Assembly: GCA_900109895.1 (NCBI GenBank)
Contig: FOBR01000007.1
Coordinates: 62,001 to 126,000 of the forward strand
Source: a bacterium A37T11
GTDB lineage: Bacteria > Bacteroidota > Bacteroidia > Sphingobacteriales > Sphingobacteriaceae
Direction: 5' to 3'
Length of the DNA stretch: 64,000 nucleotides
Made by a program: the position numbers and the translations under genes. The notes beneath the pieces were generated by a model. The model searched no databases and had not been told where the DNA came from. It saw nothing but the letters and a program-made list of their open reading frames with translations. Of the stretch, positions 46,456 through 55,210 are shown piece after piece; within the stretch, counting starts at the first letter, position 1, and each line of letters begins with the position of its first letter.

Positions 46456-47559
46456 TTAACCCTCCAAATGAATCACTTTCTCTTCTGAATGACTTTGTTT
46501 GATGGCTTCCAGTAACTGGTGTATGTGCACGCCGTCTTCAAATGTGGGTACATGAGCGGTGTTGTTTTTAAGGTCAGCCAATAGCGCCTTGTAGGCATAG
46601 TATAGGCCATATATGGGCTGTGCAGGAACGGTGGTTTCTAGAGATAGAAATGCTGCGGGTACTTCCAATGGCTGTAATTTTTCTCCAGTTGGGGCATAAT
46701 GGAGTTGGGTACCAACCATCTGGTAATGGCCACTGGGACCCGTAACCACGATATCTCCTTTGGTCCCGTTAATTTCCCATAAAAACGTGGTTCCGGTAGA
46801 AAAGCCACTGCGGTAATGGATGTTTGAAACGATCCCATCTTTCAGAATTCCCGATACCGCAATCTGATCATTACTGAGTTGAGGAACGAGTGTGTTTGAT
46901 GAAAGCAGTGGTACTTCTTTCCTGCGGCGTGCGAGTGTGGCGCTAATGGTCTTAAAATCCCCTAAAATTCGGGCATAAGCAGCAACTGTATGTCCAAAAG
47001 GAATGTCCAGCATCGTAGCTCCGTTAGCTGGGTCAAGCAAATACCGTTTTTCCTCCGTGGCGGCACTTACCCATCCGCCCGCTGAGGCCAAAATGGATGA
47101 AGAAAGAACTTCACCAATGAGGCCTTCCCCAACGATTTGTTTCATAAAGGCCGTTTCTGGCAAGGATACAGCCTGCAATCCCACAAAATGACGAATGCCT
47201 TTAGCTTTAGCCAGTGATAAAAGTTCTTTGGCTTCCTGAAGCCCATTTCCCAGTGGCCATTCACAATAAATCATTTTACCATTTGCGATCGCAGCTTTAG
47301 CCAGCTCATAATGGTAGGGCACTTTTACAGCAATGATCACCAGATCGACATCCGGACAGCTCACCAGGTCTTGCTCGTTGTCAAACGCATGCTTTGCGCC
47401 AAATTTTTCAGCAGCTTCCCTGGCTGAACTCAAGTTGGTAGTACTAACAGCCGTTAATTCAAATTCAGGAAGAAGCTTTAATGCCGGTATATGAGATATA
47501 GATGCCCAGCCGGAGGTACTGGCTCCGACGATACCTATTCTGATTTTTGTAAAGTCCAT
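46456..47559 (-). CDS. Gfo/Idh/MocA-family oxidoreductase
   Basis: NAD(P)-dependent oxidoreductase of 367 aa from ATG 47559 (MDFTKIRIGIVGAS). The frame upstream to 47649 is unlike the family. The Rossmann motif is RIGIVGASTSGWAS. DVDLVIIAVKVPYHYELAKAAI and YCEWPLGNGLQEAKEL follow; in the latter the usual EKP is replaced by EWP, as in galactose 1-dehydrogenase/Gal80-like members. The usual catalytic His region is present as IPFGHTVAAYARILG. Substrate is probably a sugar or polyol, not identifiable. Confidence 0.85.
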   Translation of the reverse strand: MDFTKIRIGIVGASTSGWASISHIPALKLLPEFELTAVSTTNLSSAREAAEKFGAKHAFDNEQDLVSCPDVDLVIIAVKVPYHYELAKAAIANGKMIYCEWPLGNGLQEAKELLSLAKAKGIRHFVGLQAVSLPETAFMKQIVGEGLIGEVLSSSILASAGGWVSAATEEKRYLLDPANGATMLDIPFGHTVAAYARILGDFKTISATLARRRKEVPLLSSNTLVPQLSNDQIAVSGILKDGIVSNIHYRSGFSTGTTFLWEINGTKGDIVVTGPSGHYQMVGTQLHYAPTGEKLQPLEVPAAFLSLETTVPAQPIYGLYYAYKALLADLKNNTAHVPTFEDGVHIHQLLEAIKQSHSEEKVIHLEG

Positions 47560-47702
47560 GTTTATTATTTTTATCAAAGTTAAAAAAAATAAATTTAGAC
47601 TTACCCGAGACAACAATAGATTACAAAACTCAAACCATCCGGTTGTCAAAATTAAATCCCAACAGATGCTGCTTTTAACATTAGTTAAGTACCAGATATT
47701 TT

Positions 47703-48200
47703 TTAATATTTCTTGAAGGTGATAGTAATGGTATACACGGTTCCATCTGCCTGGGTGATGGGGTAGGAGAGGAACAGTTGATTACTGGTGGAAGATACGA
47801 CATCCATGATGGCAGGGTCTTCTCCTGTTTCGGTCATCGTGAGCTTGTGGGTAGATTCATTATAGCTCCATATCCCGGTGATTTCTTCCTGAGGCTCGTT
47901 GGCTTCGCACTTGATGCTACCGGTATTGTTTACCATGTTTCCATCTCCTTTATAGACGGTGTAGTCATCCAGATCACATTCGTTGTAGGTACTTTTAATG
48001 TCGGTCTCTTTTTGACCATCTCCATCCAGATCTAAAGCTGGCGATACTTGCGCTTTGTCTATTATCCACTTTTTGTCTTTAAACCCGGTGTCATTGCTTT
48101 CTTCTTTTTTGTCATTAAACTTACTACATGCTGCACCTGCCAGGCAGATAGCTAGGTAAAGGTGAACGGATTGCTTACTTGTACTGAAAAATTTTTTCAT
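47703..48200 (-). CDS. Lipocalin-like lipoprotein, hypothetical
   Basis: Protein of 165 aa from ATG 48200 (MKKFFSTSKQSVHLYLAICLAG). The lipobox LAGAAC (Cys near 25) predicts a lipoprotein. The mature part has alternating beta strands with W-x-I, EITGIWSYNESTHKLTMTE and TYTITITFKKY at the end, a pattern of Bacteroidota lipocalin-like domain proteins. Asp-rich DLDGDGQKETD resembles a Ca-binding loop. Function unknown. Confidence 0.75.
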   Translation of the reverse strand: MKKFFSTSKQSVHLYLAICLAGAACSKFNDKKEESNDTGFKDKKWIIDKAQVSPALDLDGDGQKETDIKSTYNECDLDDYTVYKGDGNMVNNTGSIKCEANEPQEEITGIWSYNESTHKLTMTETGEDPAIMDVVSSTSNQLFLSYPITQADGTVYTITITFKKY

Positions 48201-48342
48201 ATATTTAATTGTTATTAAATAATGGGGCAATAATCGGTATAAGAATGAGATACTCCTTGCTTTTTCGACGGATGTATCAGTAAGTCAGATAAACAGCTTT
48301 TTTGGGGTGACGTATGGTTAAAGACTGACACTTTTCCCCGCA

Positions 48343-48373
48343 TTTTTTTAGATGCGCTAAATGAGTACATTTG
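48343..48373 (+). promoter_or_regulatory. Candidate promoter of the GDSL hydrolase operon
   Basis: TTTT (48343-48346), 19-bp spacer and TACATTTG (48366-48373). The -7 element matches exactly and the -33 differs by one base. The -7 element lies 35 bases before the start codon. Confidence 0.6.
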
Positions 48374-48408
48374 TTGAGATAAAGGATCGTTGAATTAAAG
48401 GATACAAC

Positions 48409-49014
48409 ATGCAGTGGTATGAAGATGAGGTAAAGAATTTGGAAAATAAAGGCTTGCTACATGGTTATGAGGCGGAGAGTTTATTTTACGGTAGTTCTTC
48501 CATCCGTTTATGGGATAGCCTTGATCGCGATTTTGAGGGTTTTAAACCGTTAAACCTGGGTTTTGGTGGGTCTACGCTGGCGGCCTGTGATTGGTTTTTT
48601 GAGCGTATTATGTTGGGCTATCATCCAAAACGCCTGGTGGTGTACGCCGGGGATAACGATTTGGGCGATGGAAGGCACCCGGAGGAGGTGTTTATTTTTT
48701 TTCAGCAATTGGCTCTTCGCGTTCATGAACGTTTTGGGGATTTGCCCTGTTATTTTATCTCATTAAAACCTAGCTTAAGCCGTTGGCACATATTAGGACA
48801 GTTTAAATATGCAAACCAGTTAATAGCCGGCGAGATTGAAAAGAATTTGCCCCACTGGAAATACGTGGATGTTTTTAGCCACATGCTGGATGCTTCCGGC
48901 CGCCCTGTGCATGCCTATTTTATAGATGATGGATTGCATTTGAGCGAAGAAGGCTATAAAGTATGGACAAATATTATAAAAGTTGAAATAACAGAAGAGC
49001 AATTGATTATTTAG
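48409..49014 (+). CDS. GDSL/SGNH-family hydrolase
   Basis: Esterase-type protein of 201 aa without a signal peptide. Block I LFYGSSSIRLWDSL carries the nucleophile Ser in a GSSS context. The Gly block is NLGFGGSTLAACDWFF, the Asn block is YAGDNDLGDG, and DDGLHLSEEGY carries the catalytic Asp and His. Resembles acylhydrolases of the lysophospholipase L1 group. It lies 15 bases before another esterase gene and may share its substrate. Confidence 0.88.
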   Translation: MQWYEDEVKNLENKGLLHGYEAESLFYGSSSIRLWDSLDRDFEGFKPLNLGFGGSTLAACDWFFERIMLGYHPKRLVVYAGDNDLGDGRHPEEVFIFFQQLALRVHERFGDLPCYFISLKPSLSRWHILGQFKYANQLIAGEIEKNLPHWKYVDVFSHMLDASGRPVHAYFIDDGLHLSEEGYKVWTNIIKVEITEEQLII

Positions 49015-49029
49015 GTAGTTGCGTGCCAA

Positions 49030-49758
49030 ATGGAAAGGGAATATTATAAAGCGTATAGTAATAGTCTGGGTAGGGAAATGGAGCTGCTGGTTTTTGGCTA
49101 CCGAGGGCGTGCGGTATTGTTCTTTCCAACCCGGATGGCACATTTTTATGACTATGAAGACTGGGGGCTGGTAGCAGCCGTGGAGGACCGAATTGATAGG
49201 GGCGAACTACAGCTGTTTTGTGTGGACAGTGTGGATGCGGATAGTTTTTATAATGCCAAAATTCATCCTTCGGAACGCATAAAGCGCTATTTACATTATG
49301 AGCAATACATACTTGAGGAGGTTATTCCCTTGATAAGATCTAAAAACAACTCGGGTTTTTTGGAGGTAGCGGGATGCAGCATGGGTGCTTACCACGCGGC
49401 CAATATAGCGTTGAAACACCCGTTGTTATTTAACAAGATGGTTTGCATGAGCGGCCGGTTTGACCTTACCCGGCAGATACTAACGTTTAAAGACCTGTTT
49501 GAGGGTTTTTTCAATGACGATATTTATTTCAATACGCCTCGGCGGTTTATGGCAAACCTGCAGGATGAAGCGATTTTATCGGCCATACGCCGTATGGAGA
49601 TCATTATTGCCGTGGGTGAAACCGATCCGTTTTTACCAGATAATCGGGAATTTAGCCAAATTCTAAAAGATAAAGCGATAGACCATCAATTGATTGTTTG
49701 GGAAGGTTTTGCACATAGGCCACGTTATTGGCAGCAAATGCTGCGGTTGTACCTTTAA
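49030..49758 (+). CDS. Alpha/beta-hydrolase, esterase-D-like
   Basis: Protein of 242 aa, cytoplasmic. Nucleophile elbow EVAGCSMGAYHAANIAL (GxSxG, Ser near 117), acid in AVGETDPFLPDN, and likely catalytic His in WEGFAHRPRYW near the C-terminus. It matches the putative esterase family (PF00756-like). Substrate unknown. Second gene of a small operon after the GDSL hydrolase. Confidence 0.85.
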   Translation: MEREYYKAYSNSLGREMELLVFGYRGRAVLFFPTRMAHFYDYEDWGLVAAVEDRIDRGELQLFCVDSVDADSFYNAKIHPSERIKRYLHYEQYILEEVIPLIRSKNNSGFLEVAGCSMGAYHAANIALKHPLLFNKMVCMSGRFDLTRQILTFKDLFEGFFNDDIYFNTPRRFMANLQDEAILSAIRRMEIIIAVGETDPFLPDNREFSQILKDKAIDHQLIVWEGFAHRPRYWQQMLRLYL

Positions 49759-49783
49759 TGTTATACTTAGTAATGTTTTAACA

Positions 49784-51982
49784 ATGAATAGATATATTTT
49801 ACGTTTTTTCCAAATTTCATTCGTCTGGCTCATGCCGTCATTTTTGAGCGGCGGCGCCTTGGTAGCACAAATTATTCCGATACAAACCGCAAAGCAGGCC
49901 TTGGTGCTGCAGGTTAATACCAACAAGAACCTGGGCATTATTTATTTTGGAAAGCGGCTTGGCAATGAGGCTGAATATGCGTTGGCTTCAACCCAATATA
50001 AGCAGGCAGGTGACTATACGGGTATCTACAATTCGGCTTATACGCCGGCAGGCTCGCGCAACTTGCTTGAACCGGCCATCAGCGTGACCCATGCGGATGG
50101 GAATAATTCGCTTGACCTGGTGTATGTGAGCCATGGTCAGAAAAAAGTTGCGGAAGAAGTGACATTGGATAGCATTCTTTTGAAAGATCCGGTCTATCAA
50201 TTTGACGTTACCTTATATTATAAAAGCTATTATAACGAGGATGTGGTGGAGCAATGGAGTGCCATTAGCCAGCATGAAAAGGGGCCAGTTCAGCTGCATA
50301 AATTTGCGTCTGCCAACCTTTATTTGAAGGCAGGTTCGTTTTGGTTGCGCCAGTATCACGGCGACTGGGCTCGTGAAATGCAGCCTGAGGAGGCTAAGTT
50401 AACCCACGGTATTAAAACGCTTGACACAAAACTGGGCACCCGGGCTAATTTGTTTCAGCCTTCGGTATTTATGGTGTCGCTGGATAAGCCTGCCACTGAA
50501 GATGAAGGGCAGGTGCTGTTTGCAGGCACGGAATGGAGCGGTAATTTTCGCACGGATCTGGAACTGGACCCGCAGAATAACCTGCGCATCCTCTCGGGCA
50601 TTAATAACTATGCCTCCACCTATTCGTTAAAACCAGGCGAAATATTTGTCACCCCTGCATTTTGGTATTCCTTTTCGGCGGACGGAAAAGGGCAGGCCAG
50701 CCGTAATGTGCAAAACTGGGCGCGCAATTATAAATTACTGGATGGAAAAGGCGATCGCCTTACTTTACTGAATAACTGGGAGTCTACATTTTTTGATTTC
50801 AATGAACAGAAGTTGAAGGAACTTCTTCAGGATACCAAGAAATTGGGTGTGGATCTTTTCCTGCTGGACGATGGTTGGTTTGCCAATAAATACCCAAGAA
50901 ATGACGATCACGCAGGGCTGGGTGACTGGGACGAGAACAAGGCCAAATTGCCAAACGGCATCGGTACGCTTGTGAAAGAGGCGACGGACAATGGGGTTAA
51001 GTTTGGTATTTGGATTGAGCCTGAAATGGTGAATCCCAAAAGTGAGCTGTATGAAAAACACCCGGACTGGGTAATTAAACAGCCCAAACGTGATGAATAT
51101 TATTTCCGTAACCAGCTGGTGCTGGACTTGAGCAATCCCGACGTGCAGAACTATGTTTATGGGATCGTGGATCATTTATTTATTAAAAACCCCCAGCTGG
51201 CCTATATTAAGTGGGACTGCAATGCCGTAATTTATAACGCTTACTCGGCTCACCTTAAAAATCAGTCGGCATTATATATTGACTATGTGCGGGGATTATA
51301 TGAGGTGCTGAAGAGGATTAGGGCTAAGTATCCTGCTGTGCCCATGATGCTTTGCTCGGGTGGTGGGGGCCGCGTTGACTATGGCGCCTTGCAGTATTTT
51401 ACCGAGTATTGGCCCAGTGACAATACTGACCCGATGGAGCGGATCTTTATACAATGGGAATATTCTTATTTTTACCCTGCTATTGCCAGTTCAAACCATG
51501 TGACCGATTGGGGCAAGCAATCCATCAAGTTCCGCACGGATGTGGCCATGATGGGAAAATTGGGTTTTGACATTGTTGTAGACCATTTGGGCGAAAAAGA
51601 CCTGGCGTTTTGCCAGCAGGCCGTAAAGCAGTACAACGGCATGAAGCAAACCATTTGGCACGGTGATCAATATCGGTTGAGCAGCCCTTGGGAGGCATCA
51701 GTGGCGTCGATGCTTTATGTAGCTGCCAATAAGGGGGTGGCCTACCAGTTCAATTACTTGGTGAATAACCGCTATGATGAGGGCAGCAAGCTGCCCATCC
51801 GGCTAAAGGGGTTGGATTCTTCCCGAAACTACCGCATCAGTGAAGTGAATTTATATCCGGGTGTGCAGTCTTCGGTAGCGGGTGACAAGATATATTCGGG
51901 CGATTTTTTGATGAACATAGGTTTTAATCCCGACGTAAGAAAAGGCCGGGAGAGTGTCATCCTGAAAATAGAAGCCCAATAA
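49784..51982 (+). CDS. Alpha-galactosidase, GH36
   Basis: Secreted enzyme of 732 aa from ATG 49784 (MNRYILRFF), with a signal peptide to about residue 29 (ALVAQ). A frame from 49694 would overlap the esterase. N-terminal beta-sandwich, then a TIM barrel with LFLLDDGWFANKY, GIWIEPEMVNP, the nucleophile Asp in YIKWDCN and the acid/base Asp in EYWPSDNTDP. GH36 enzymes release alpha-1,6-galactose from raffinose- or galactomannan-type sugars. No SusCD is beside it. Confidence 0.94.
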   Translation: MNRYILRFFQISFVWLMPSFLSGGALVAQIIPIQTAKQALVLQVNTNKNLGIIYFGKRLGNEAEYALASTQYKQAGDYTGIYNSAYTPAGSRNLLEPAISVTHADGNNSLDLVYVSHGQKKVAEEVTLDSILLKDPVYQFDVTLYYKSYYNEDVVEQWSAISQHEKGPVQLHKFASANLYLKAGSFWLRQYHGDWAREMQPEEAKLTHGIKTLDTKLGTRANLFQPSVFMVSLDKPATEDEGQVLFAGTEWSGNFRTDLELDPQNNLRILSGINNYASTYSLKPGEIFVTPAFWYSFSADGKGQASRNVQNWARNYKLLDGKGDRLTLLNNWESTFFDFNEQKLKELLQDTKKLGVDLFLLDDGWFANKYPRNDDHAGLGDWDENKAKLPNGIGTLVKEATDNGVKFGIWIEPEMVNPKSELYEKHPDWVIKQPKRDEYYFRNQLVLDLSNPDVQNYVYGIVDHLFIKNPQLAYIKWDCNAVIYNAYSAHLKNQSALYIDYVRGLYEVLKRIRAKYPAVPMMLCSGGGGRVDYGALQYFTEYWPSDNTDPMERIFIQWEYSYFYPAIASSNHVTDWGKQSIKFRTDVAMMGKLGFDIVVDHLGEKDLAFCQQAVKQYNGMKQTIWHGDQYRLSSPWEASVASMLYVAANKGVAYQFNYLVNNRYDEGSKLPIRLKGLDSSRNYRISEVNLYPGVQSSVAGDKIYSGDFLMNIGFNPDVRKGRESVILKIEAQ

Positions 51983-52008
51983 GGCGGCGTTTTGTATTTT
52001 TTGGGGAG

Positions 52009-52638
52009 TTATTCTTTATCGTAGATCTTGATGGGTACCTGGTCAAAATTGCCGGCCACATCATGTGGTTTGCTTTCGTCAATATTTTTGGCCGCAAATG
52101 TAAATGTGCCCGAAATGGAACCCAGGATATAACCTGGTTTTCCTTTTACGGTATTTTCCTGATGCGGCCCCTTATCAAGTTTGCTGATTGTGAGCTGTCC
52201 TTTGCCTACTGAATTATAGGTTAACACGAAATTATCTGTAGCCCTTAAAGCGCCACTGGCCACTTGGTTGCAACTATCTGCTCTTTTTCCGGCCAGGCAC
52301 AGTGCAAGGTCTCCGCTATTGATAATAGGGTAGGAGCCTTCTTTAAGATCACCTTCCGTGATCATTTCAAGCATGAGGGCATTGACCGATTGTTTGGGAA
52401 GCTTTTTGTTAATACCTTGGATGATGAGCGTACTGTATTTTTTGGATTCCTTGACGTAGTTGAAGTAAGCCGTATTGGAACTGGAATCGCAGTTAATTTT
52501 TTGCCCCAGCCAGGTAAAACCGATGGACCCATGGTTGCTAGGCTCTTTTGTTTCTGAACCAGTACGGCCTCCATTCCCTGTACAGGCATGGAACAATGGG
52601 CTAAGTATTATTAGGCTGATGATATGGATTCTCTTCAT
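52009..52638 (-). CDS. Lipoprotein, hypothetical
   Basis: Protein of 209 aa from ATG 52638 (MKRIHIISLIILSPL). Lipobox LFHAC puts the lipid-modified Cys near residue 19. The mature part is a beta-rich domain with two internal Cys (CLAGKRADSCNQ) that may form a disulfide, and it ends GTFTFAAKNIDES...VPIKIYDKE. I do not recognise a named family. It resembles other small Bacteroidota surface lipoproteins. Confidence 0.75.
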   Translation of the reverse strand: MKRIHIISLIILSPLFHACTGNGGRTGSETKEPSNHGSIGFTWLGQKINCDSSSNTAYFNYVKESKKYSTLIIQGINKKLPKQSVNALMLEMITEGDLKEGSYPIINSGDLALCLAGKRADSCNQVASGALRATDNFVLTYNSVGKGQLTISKLDKGPHQENTVKGKPGYILGSISGTFTFAAKNIDESKPHDVAGNFDQVPIKIYDKE

Positions 52639-52821
52639 GAATAATGTTGTGTTTGTATATTTTAAATCAGCCATAAGCCTTTTTATTTCCGGTTCAAAAA
52701 TAGAAATTTCTTTTGGGACTTGAATTCATCTTCTAACTAGCCCTGACTTTTTCTTTTGGTTAGTCAGTAAATGCCCTTGGCAGGGTTTTTAAAGCACATG
52801 ATTAAAAAAAAATAAAATAAT

Positions 52822-52852
52822 TTTTTTAATCCCGGATACTACGCTATATTTG
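52822..52852 (+). promoter_or_regulatory. Promoter of tRNA-Val
   Basis: TTTT (52822-52825), 19-bp spacer, TATATTTG (52845-52852). The -7 element is exact and the -33 is one base off. The tRNA begins 18 bases downstream. Confidence 0.75.
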
Positions 52853-52870
52853 CACACCCAAACGGGAAAA

Positions 52871-52945
52871 GGGAGCTTAGCTCAGCTGGTTCAGAGCATC
52901 TGCCTTACAAGCAGAGGGTCACTGGTTCGAACCCAGTAGCTCCCA
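52871..52945 (+). tRNA. tRNA-Val (anticodon TAC)
   Basis: 75-nt cloverleaf: acceptor GGGAGCT/AGCTCCC, discriminator A, D-stem GCTC/GAGC, anticodon stem TCTGC/GCAGA with loop CTTACAA (anticodon TAC), and T-arm with TTCGAAC. CCA not encoded. A broken recombinase gene starts 65 bases after it. Confidence 0.97.
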
Positions 52946-52951
52946 CAACGT

Positions 52952-52987
52952 AAAAAGGGCCTTTTTGATAGCAAAAAGGCCCTTTTT
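52952..52987 (+). terminator. Terminator after tRNA-Val
   Basis: AAAAAGGGCC...GGCCCTTTTT: a GC core flanked by A and T runs (AAAAAGGGCCTTTTT then GCAAAAAGGCCCTTTTT), effective in either direction. Confidence 0.85.
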
Positions 52988-53010
52988 CGTTTCCAATCTT
53001 TTGCTGACTT

Positions 53011-53625
53011 ATGGCCACCGTACAGGCAGTGGTTTTGAATCAGAAACTGAACTAAACCTACAATGTAATATACCGGGTGAATCACAAAGGGATTAGTCGG
53101 TACATCGACTCTGAGCACTATGTAGTCGATAAACAATTAGACAAAAACAAACACATTAAGGATGGATTTGTGCTAGACATCCTGGACAAAACTTTAAGAT
53201 CTTACCGGTATCTTATTTCGAAACTGGACAGCAAAATTGACCCGATGACGGCTGACAGTATAAAGGAGTATTTGCTAGAACAGAACGGCGAGATCGATTT
53301 TATCAAATTTGTCCGGGAAGTGATCGCTCAACTGAAGCAGGAAGCGGAAGTGACGGGTGAGCATGGAAAACGGGCCACGGCTGCCATGTATCAAACGGCG
53401 ATCTATAGCCAAAACCAGTATGAAATGGATTCGGCATACCTTTGCCTCGATTGCCCGTAACAAGGCCCGCCAAAGCAAAGACGATGTGGCCATGGCCTTG
53501 AATCATGTGGATAATGCGCGAAAAACAACCGACATTTATATTGAAAAGGATTGGAGTATCCTGGATGACTTGCAGGAAGTGGTGTTGAAACTGGTTGGAT
53601 TGTGGATTCGGCCTGATGCCCCGTA
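53011..53625 (+). pseudogene. Tyrosine recombinase (integrase) remnant at tRNA-Val
   Basis: Starts ATG at 53011 (MATVQAVVLNQKLN), then an in-frame TAA at 53053. The same frame continues with the N-terminal arm and core-binding region (VNHKGISRYIDSEHYVVDKQ; IDFIKFVREVIAQLKQEA). At about 53400-53430 the frame shifts and the text jumps to the C-terminal box WIRHTFASIARNKARQ, ALNHVD and the tyrosine region DIYIEKDWSIL. The central catalytic part with the first Arg is missing, so the gene is dead through a stop, a deletion and a frameshift. Bacteroidota mobile elements often place such a gene beside the tRNA they used. Confidence 0.85.
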
Positions 53626-53693
53626 ACGCAAGGTAGCGGTTAATTATATCTTTGATTACATTTTGCTGAAGCCAATGGTAGCGTGATCACCTA

Positions 53694-53963
53694 TTAGAAC
53701 CAATATCTTAGGCAGATAGACCGCCAGATGGATTGGGCAAAATCAGTATCCAGTCCGTCTGGCATTTTTTCGAAGTGCCAGCGGTTCCCTTCCCGGATCA
53801 TCGTTTGTACCTGGCCATCCAGGTAGAGGTCGATGCGGTCAGTGTCGCGGTTAAGCTGATCGGGGTCCAGCAATTGAAAGTAATAATCCATATTTTTATA
53901 GGTGACCCGAAATGGCTGTCCCTGGGCGGCGTATGTACTGGATGAGAATGGTGGAGGCTCCAT
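53694..53963 (-). CDS. Hypothetical protein
   Basis: Protein of 89 aa with no family I recognise. It has an N-terminal Pro/Ser patch and predicted beta strands (FRVTYKNMDYYFQLLD, IDLYLDGQVQTMIR, WHFEKMP), and it ends near IWRSICLRYWF. It lies 33 bases downstream of the pentapeptide-repeat gene on the same strand and may be co-expressed. Confidence 0.55.
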   Translation of the reverse strand: MEPPPFSSSTYAAQGQPFRVTYKNMDYYFQLLDPDQLNRDTDRIDLYLDGQVQTMIREGNRWHFEKMPDGLDTDFAQSIWRSICLRYWF

Positions 53964-53996
53964 AAGTGTCGTCGTTAGCTTTTATTCATTATAGAT

Positions 53997-54563
53997 CTAC
54001 GATACCGATATTCCATATTTTCCCAATAAACCCGGGAGCCCTTCCAGAGAAAAATGTGCTTTACGGATGCGGTTGTTTTCAGGGTCTATGGCATAATTGA
54101 ATGCTGTCCTAAAATCGGCCTTCTCCAATACAGACCTTTCAAAATGGGCTCGGTTGAGGTCAGTCCCGTCGAAAATGGAACCGGTCAGATCCGCTTCTGT
54201 AAAATCCGTTTCGGACAGATTACATTGTATAAAGGATGTGTTTTTAAGTTTTAGTTTATAAAAATGACTCATGTTTAATTGGCAGTTTTTAAACGACAGT
54301 TCCAACAACATGGCGTCGCATTGATCGAACCGGATGCCAAGCATTTTGCAACCTTCGAAAGAGACATCCTGAAAGGCCGTTTTGACTACGTTGGCCGCGG
54401 TCAGGTTGCAATCCGTGAAGGTGCAACCGGCAAAGCGCAAGCCGGATAGCTGTTCTAATCCCGAACCGATACCTAGGAACTGGCAATGATCGTACTCTCC
54501 CCTGGGTAGTCCTGTATTTGACAAGTCGGAGGGCCTGAATATCCGATCTTCAAAATATTCCAT
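53997..54563 (-). CDS. Pentapeptide-repeat protein
   Basis: Protein of 188 aa built of A(D/N)LxX-type pentapeptides over most of its length: LSGLRFAGCTFTDCNLTAAN, FQDVSFEGCKML, LSFKNCQLNMSHF, TSFIQCNLSETDFTEADL and FDGTDLNRAHFERSVL. The fold is a right-handed quadrilateral beta-helix. The best-known relatives (Qnr, MfpA) bind DNA gyrase and mimic DNA, and similarity in length and Cys-rich repeats fits that group, but other pentapeptide proteins are structural. The C-terminal IRKAHFSLEGLPGLLGKYGI resembles the Qnr/Mcb tail. Confidence 0.85.
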   Translation of the reverse strand: MEYFEDRIFRPSDLSNTGLPRGEYDHCQFLGIGSGLEQLSGLRFAGCTFTDCNLTAANVVKTAFQDVSFEGCKMLGIRFDQCDAMLLELSFKNCQLNMSHFYKLKLKNTSFIQCNLSETDFTEADLTGSIFDGTDLNRAHFERSVLEKADFRTAFNYAIDPENNRIRKAHFSLEGLPGLLGKYGISVS

Positions 54564-54700
54564 AAACGCGGGTGTTGCTTAGATCTTCCATGCCGGAATA
54601 CCAATAAATATCATGCCGGACAATGTATATTTATATAAGGTATGGCTTGTTTTTCTCCACAGATATTCGGAACTTTCCTGTCTAAAAACCATCCACGATC

Positions 54701-55096
54701 ATGGCACGGAAAATTACCGATGGGAATATCCGCAATAAAGAACGCACCAAGCTAAAATTACTGGATGCGGTAGGGGAGATCATCCAAACTGAAGGATACA
54801 CTAAATTGGGTATAAATCACATTGCCCAGGTGGCGGGTGTGCATAAAAAATTGGTCTACCGTTACTTTGGGACGGTGAATAACCTGATTGAAACCTACGT
54901 CCGGATCAAGGATTACTGGCTGAGCCTTCGGTATGAGGCTGATCGGATATTGGACGCAGGAAAGGACGATTGCGGAAGGGCCGTTGCCCCGAAGATCCTG
55001 GAGAACCTGATGTCCTACCTGAATGGTTCCCCCGAAATGCAAAAAATCATCCTATGGGAGATCAGCGAGAAAAGCAAGCTCATGCGTGTAATATAG
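54701..55096 (+). CDS. TetR/AcrR-family regulator, truncated
   Basis: 131 aa. The N-terminal DNA-binding domain is complete: LKLLDAVGEIIQTEGYTKLGINHIAQVAGVHKKLVYRYFGTVNNLIETYV (in parts, residues about 18-68). TetR proteins are usually about 190-220 aa, and this one stops at TAG just after WEISEKSKLMRVI, within the ligand-binding domain. It could bind DNA but would lack most of the effector domain. The downstream 110 bases show no continuation I recognise. Confidence 0.7.
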   Translation: MARKITDGNIRNKERTKLKLLDAVGEIIQTEGYTKLGINHIAQVAGVHKKLVYRYFGTVNNLIETYVRIKDYWLSLRYEADRILDAGKDDCGRAVAPKILENLMSYLNGSPEMQKIILWEISEKSKLMRVI

Positions 55097-55210
55097 AAGG
55101 CATCAATAATTTTCCCAAAGTTAACAATTCATCGTCATTTCAAATTCCTTGTAATTTGGATACTTGCCGCCAAATATAAATAGCAAATATATTGGCGAAC
55201 TTAAGGAGTT

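Noticed and set aside
53077-53460. Intact 127-aa hypothetical protein
   Set aside because: It is the N-terminal part of the recombinase relic, in frame with MATVQAVVLNQ before the TAA.
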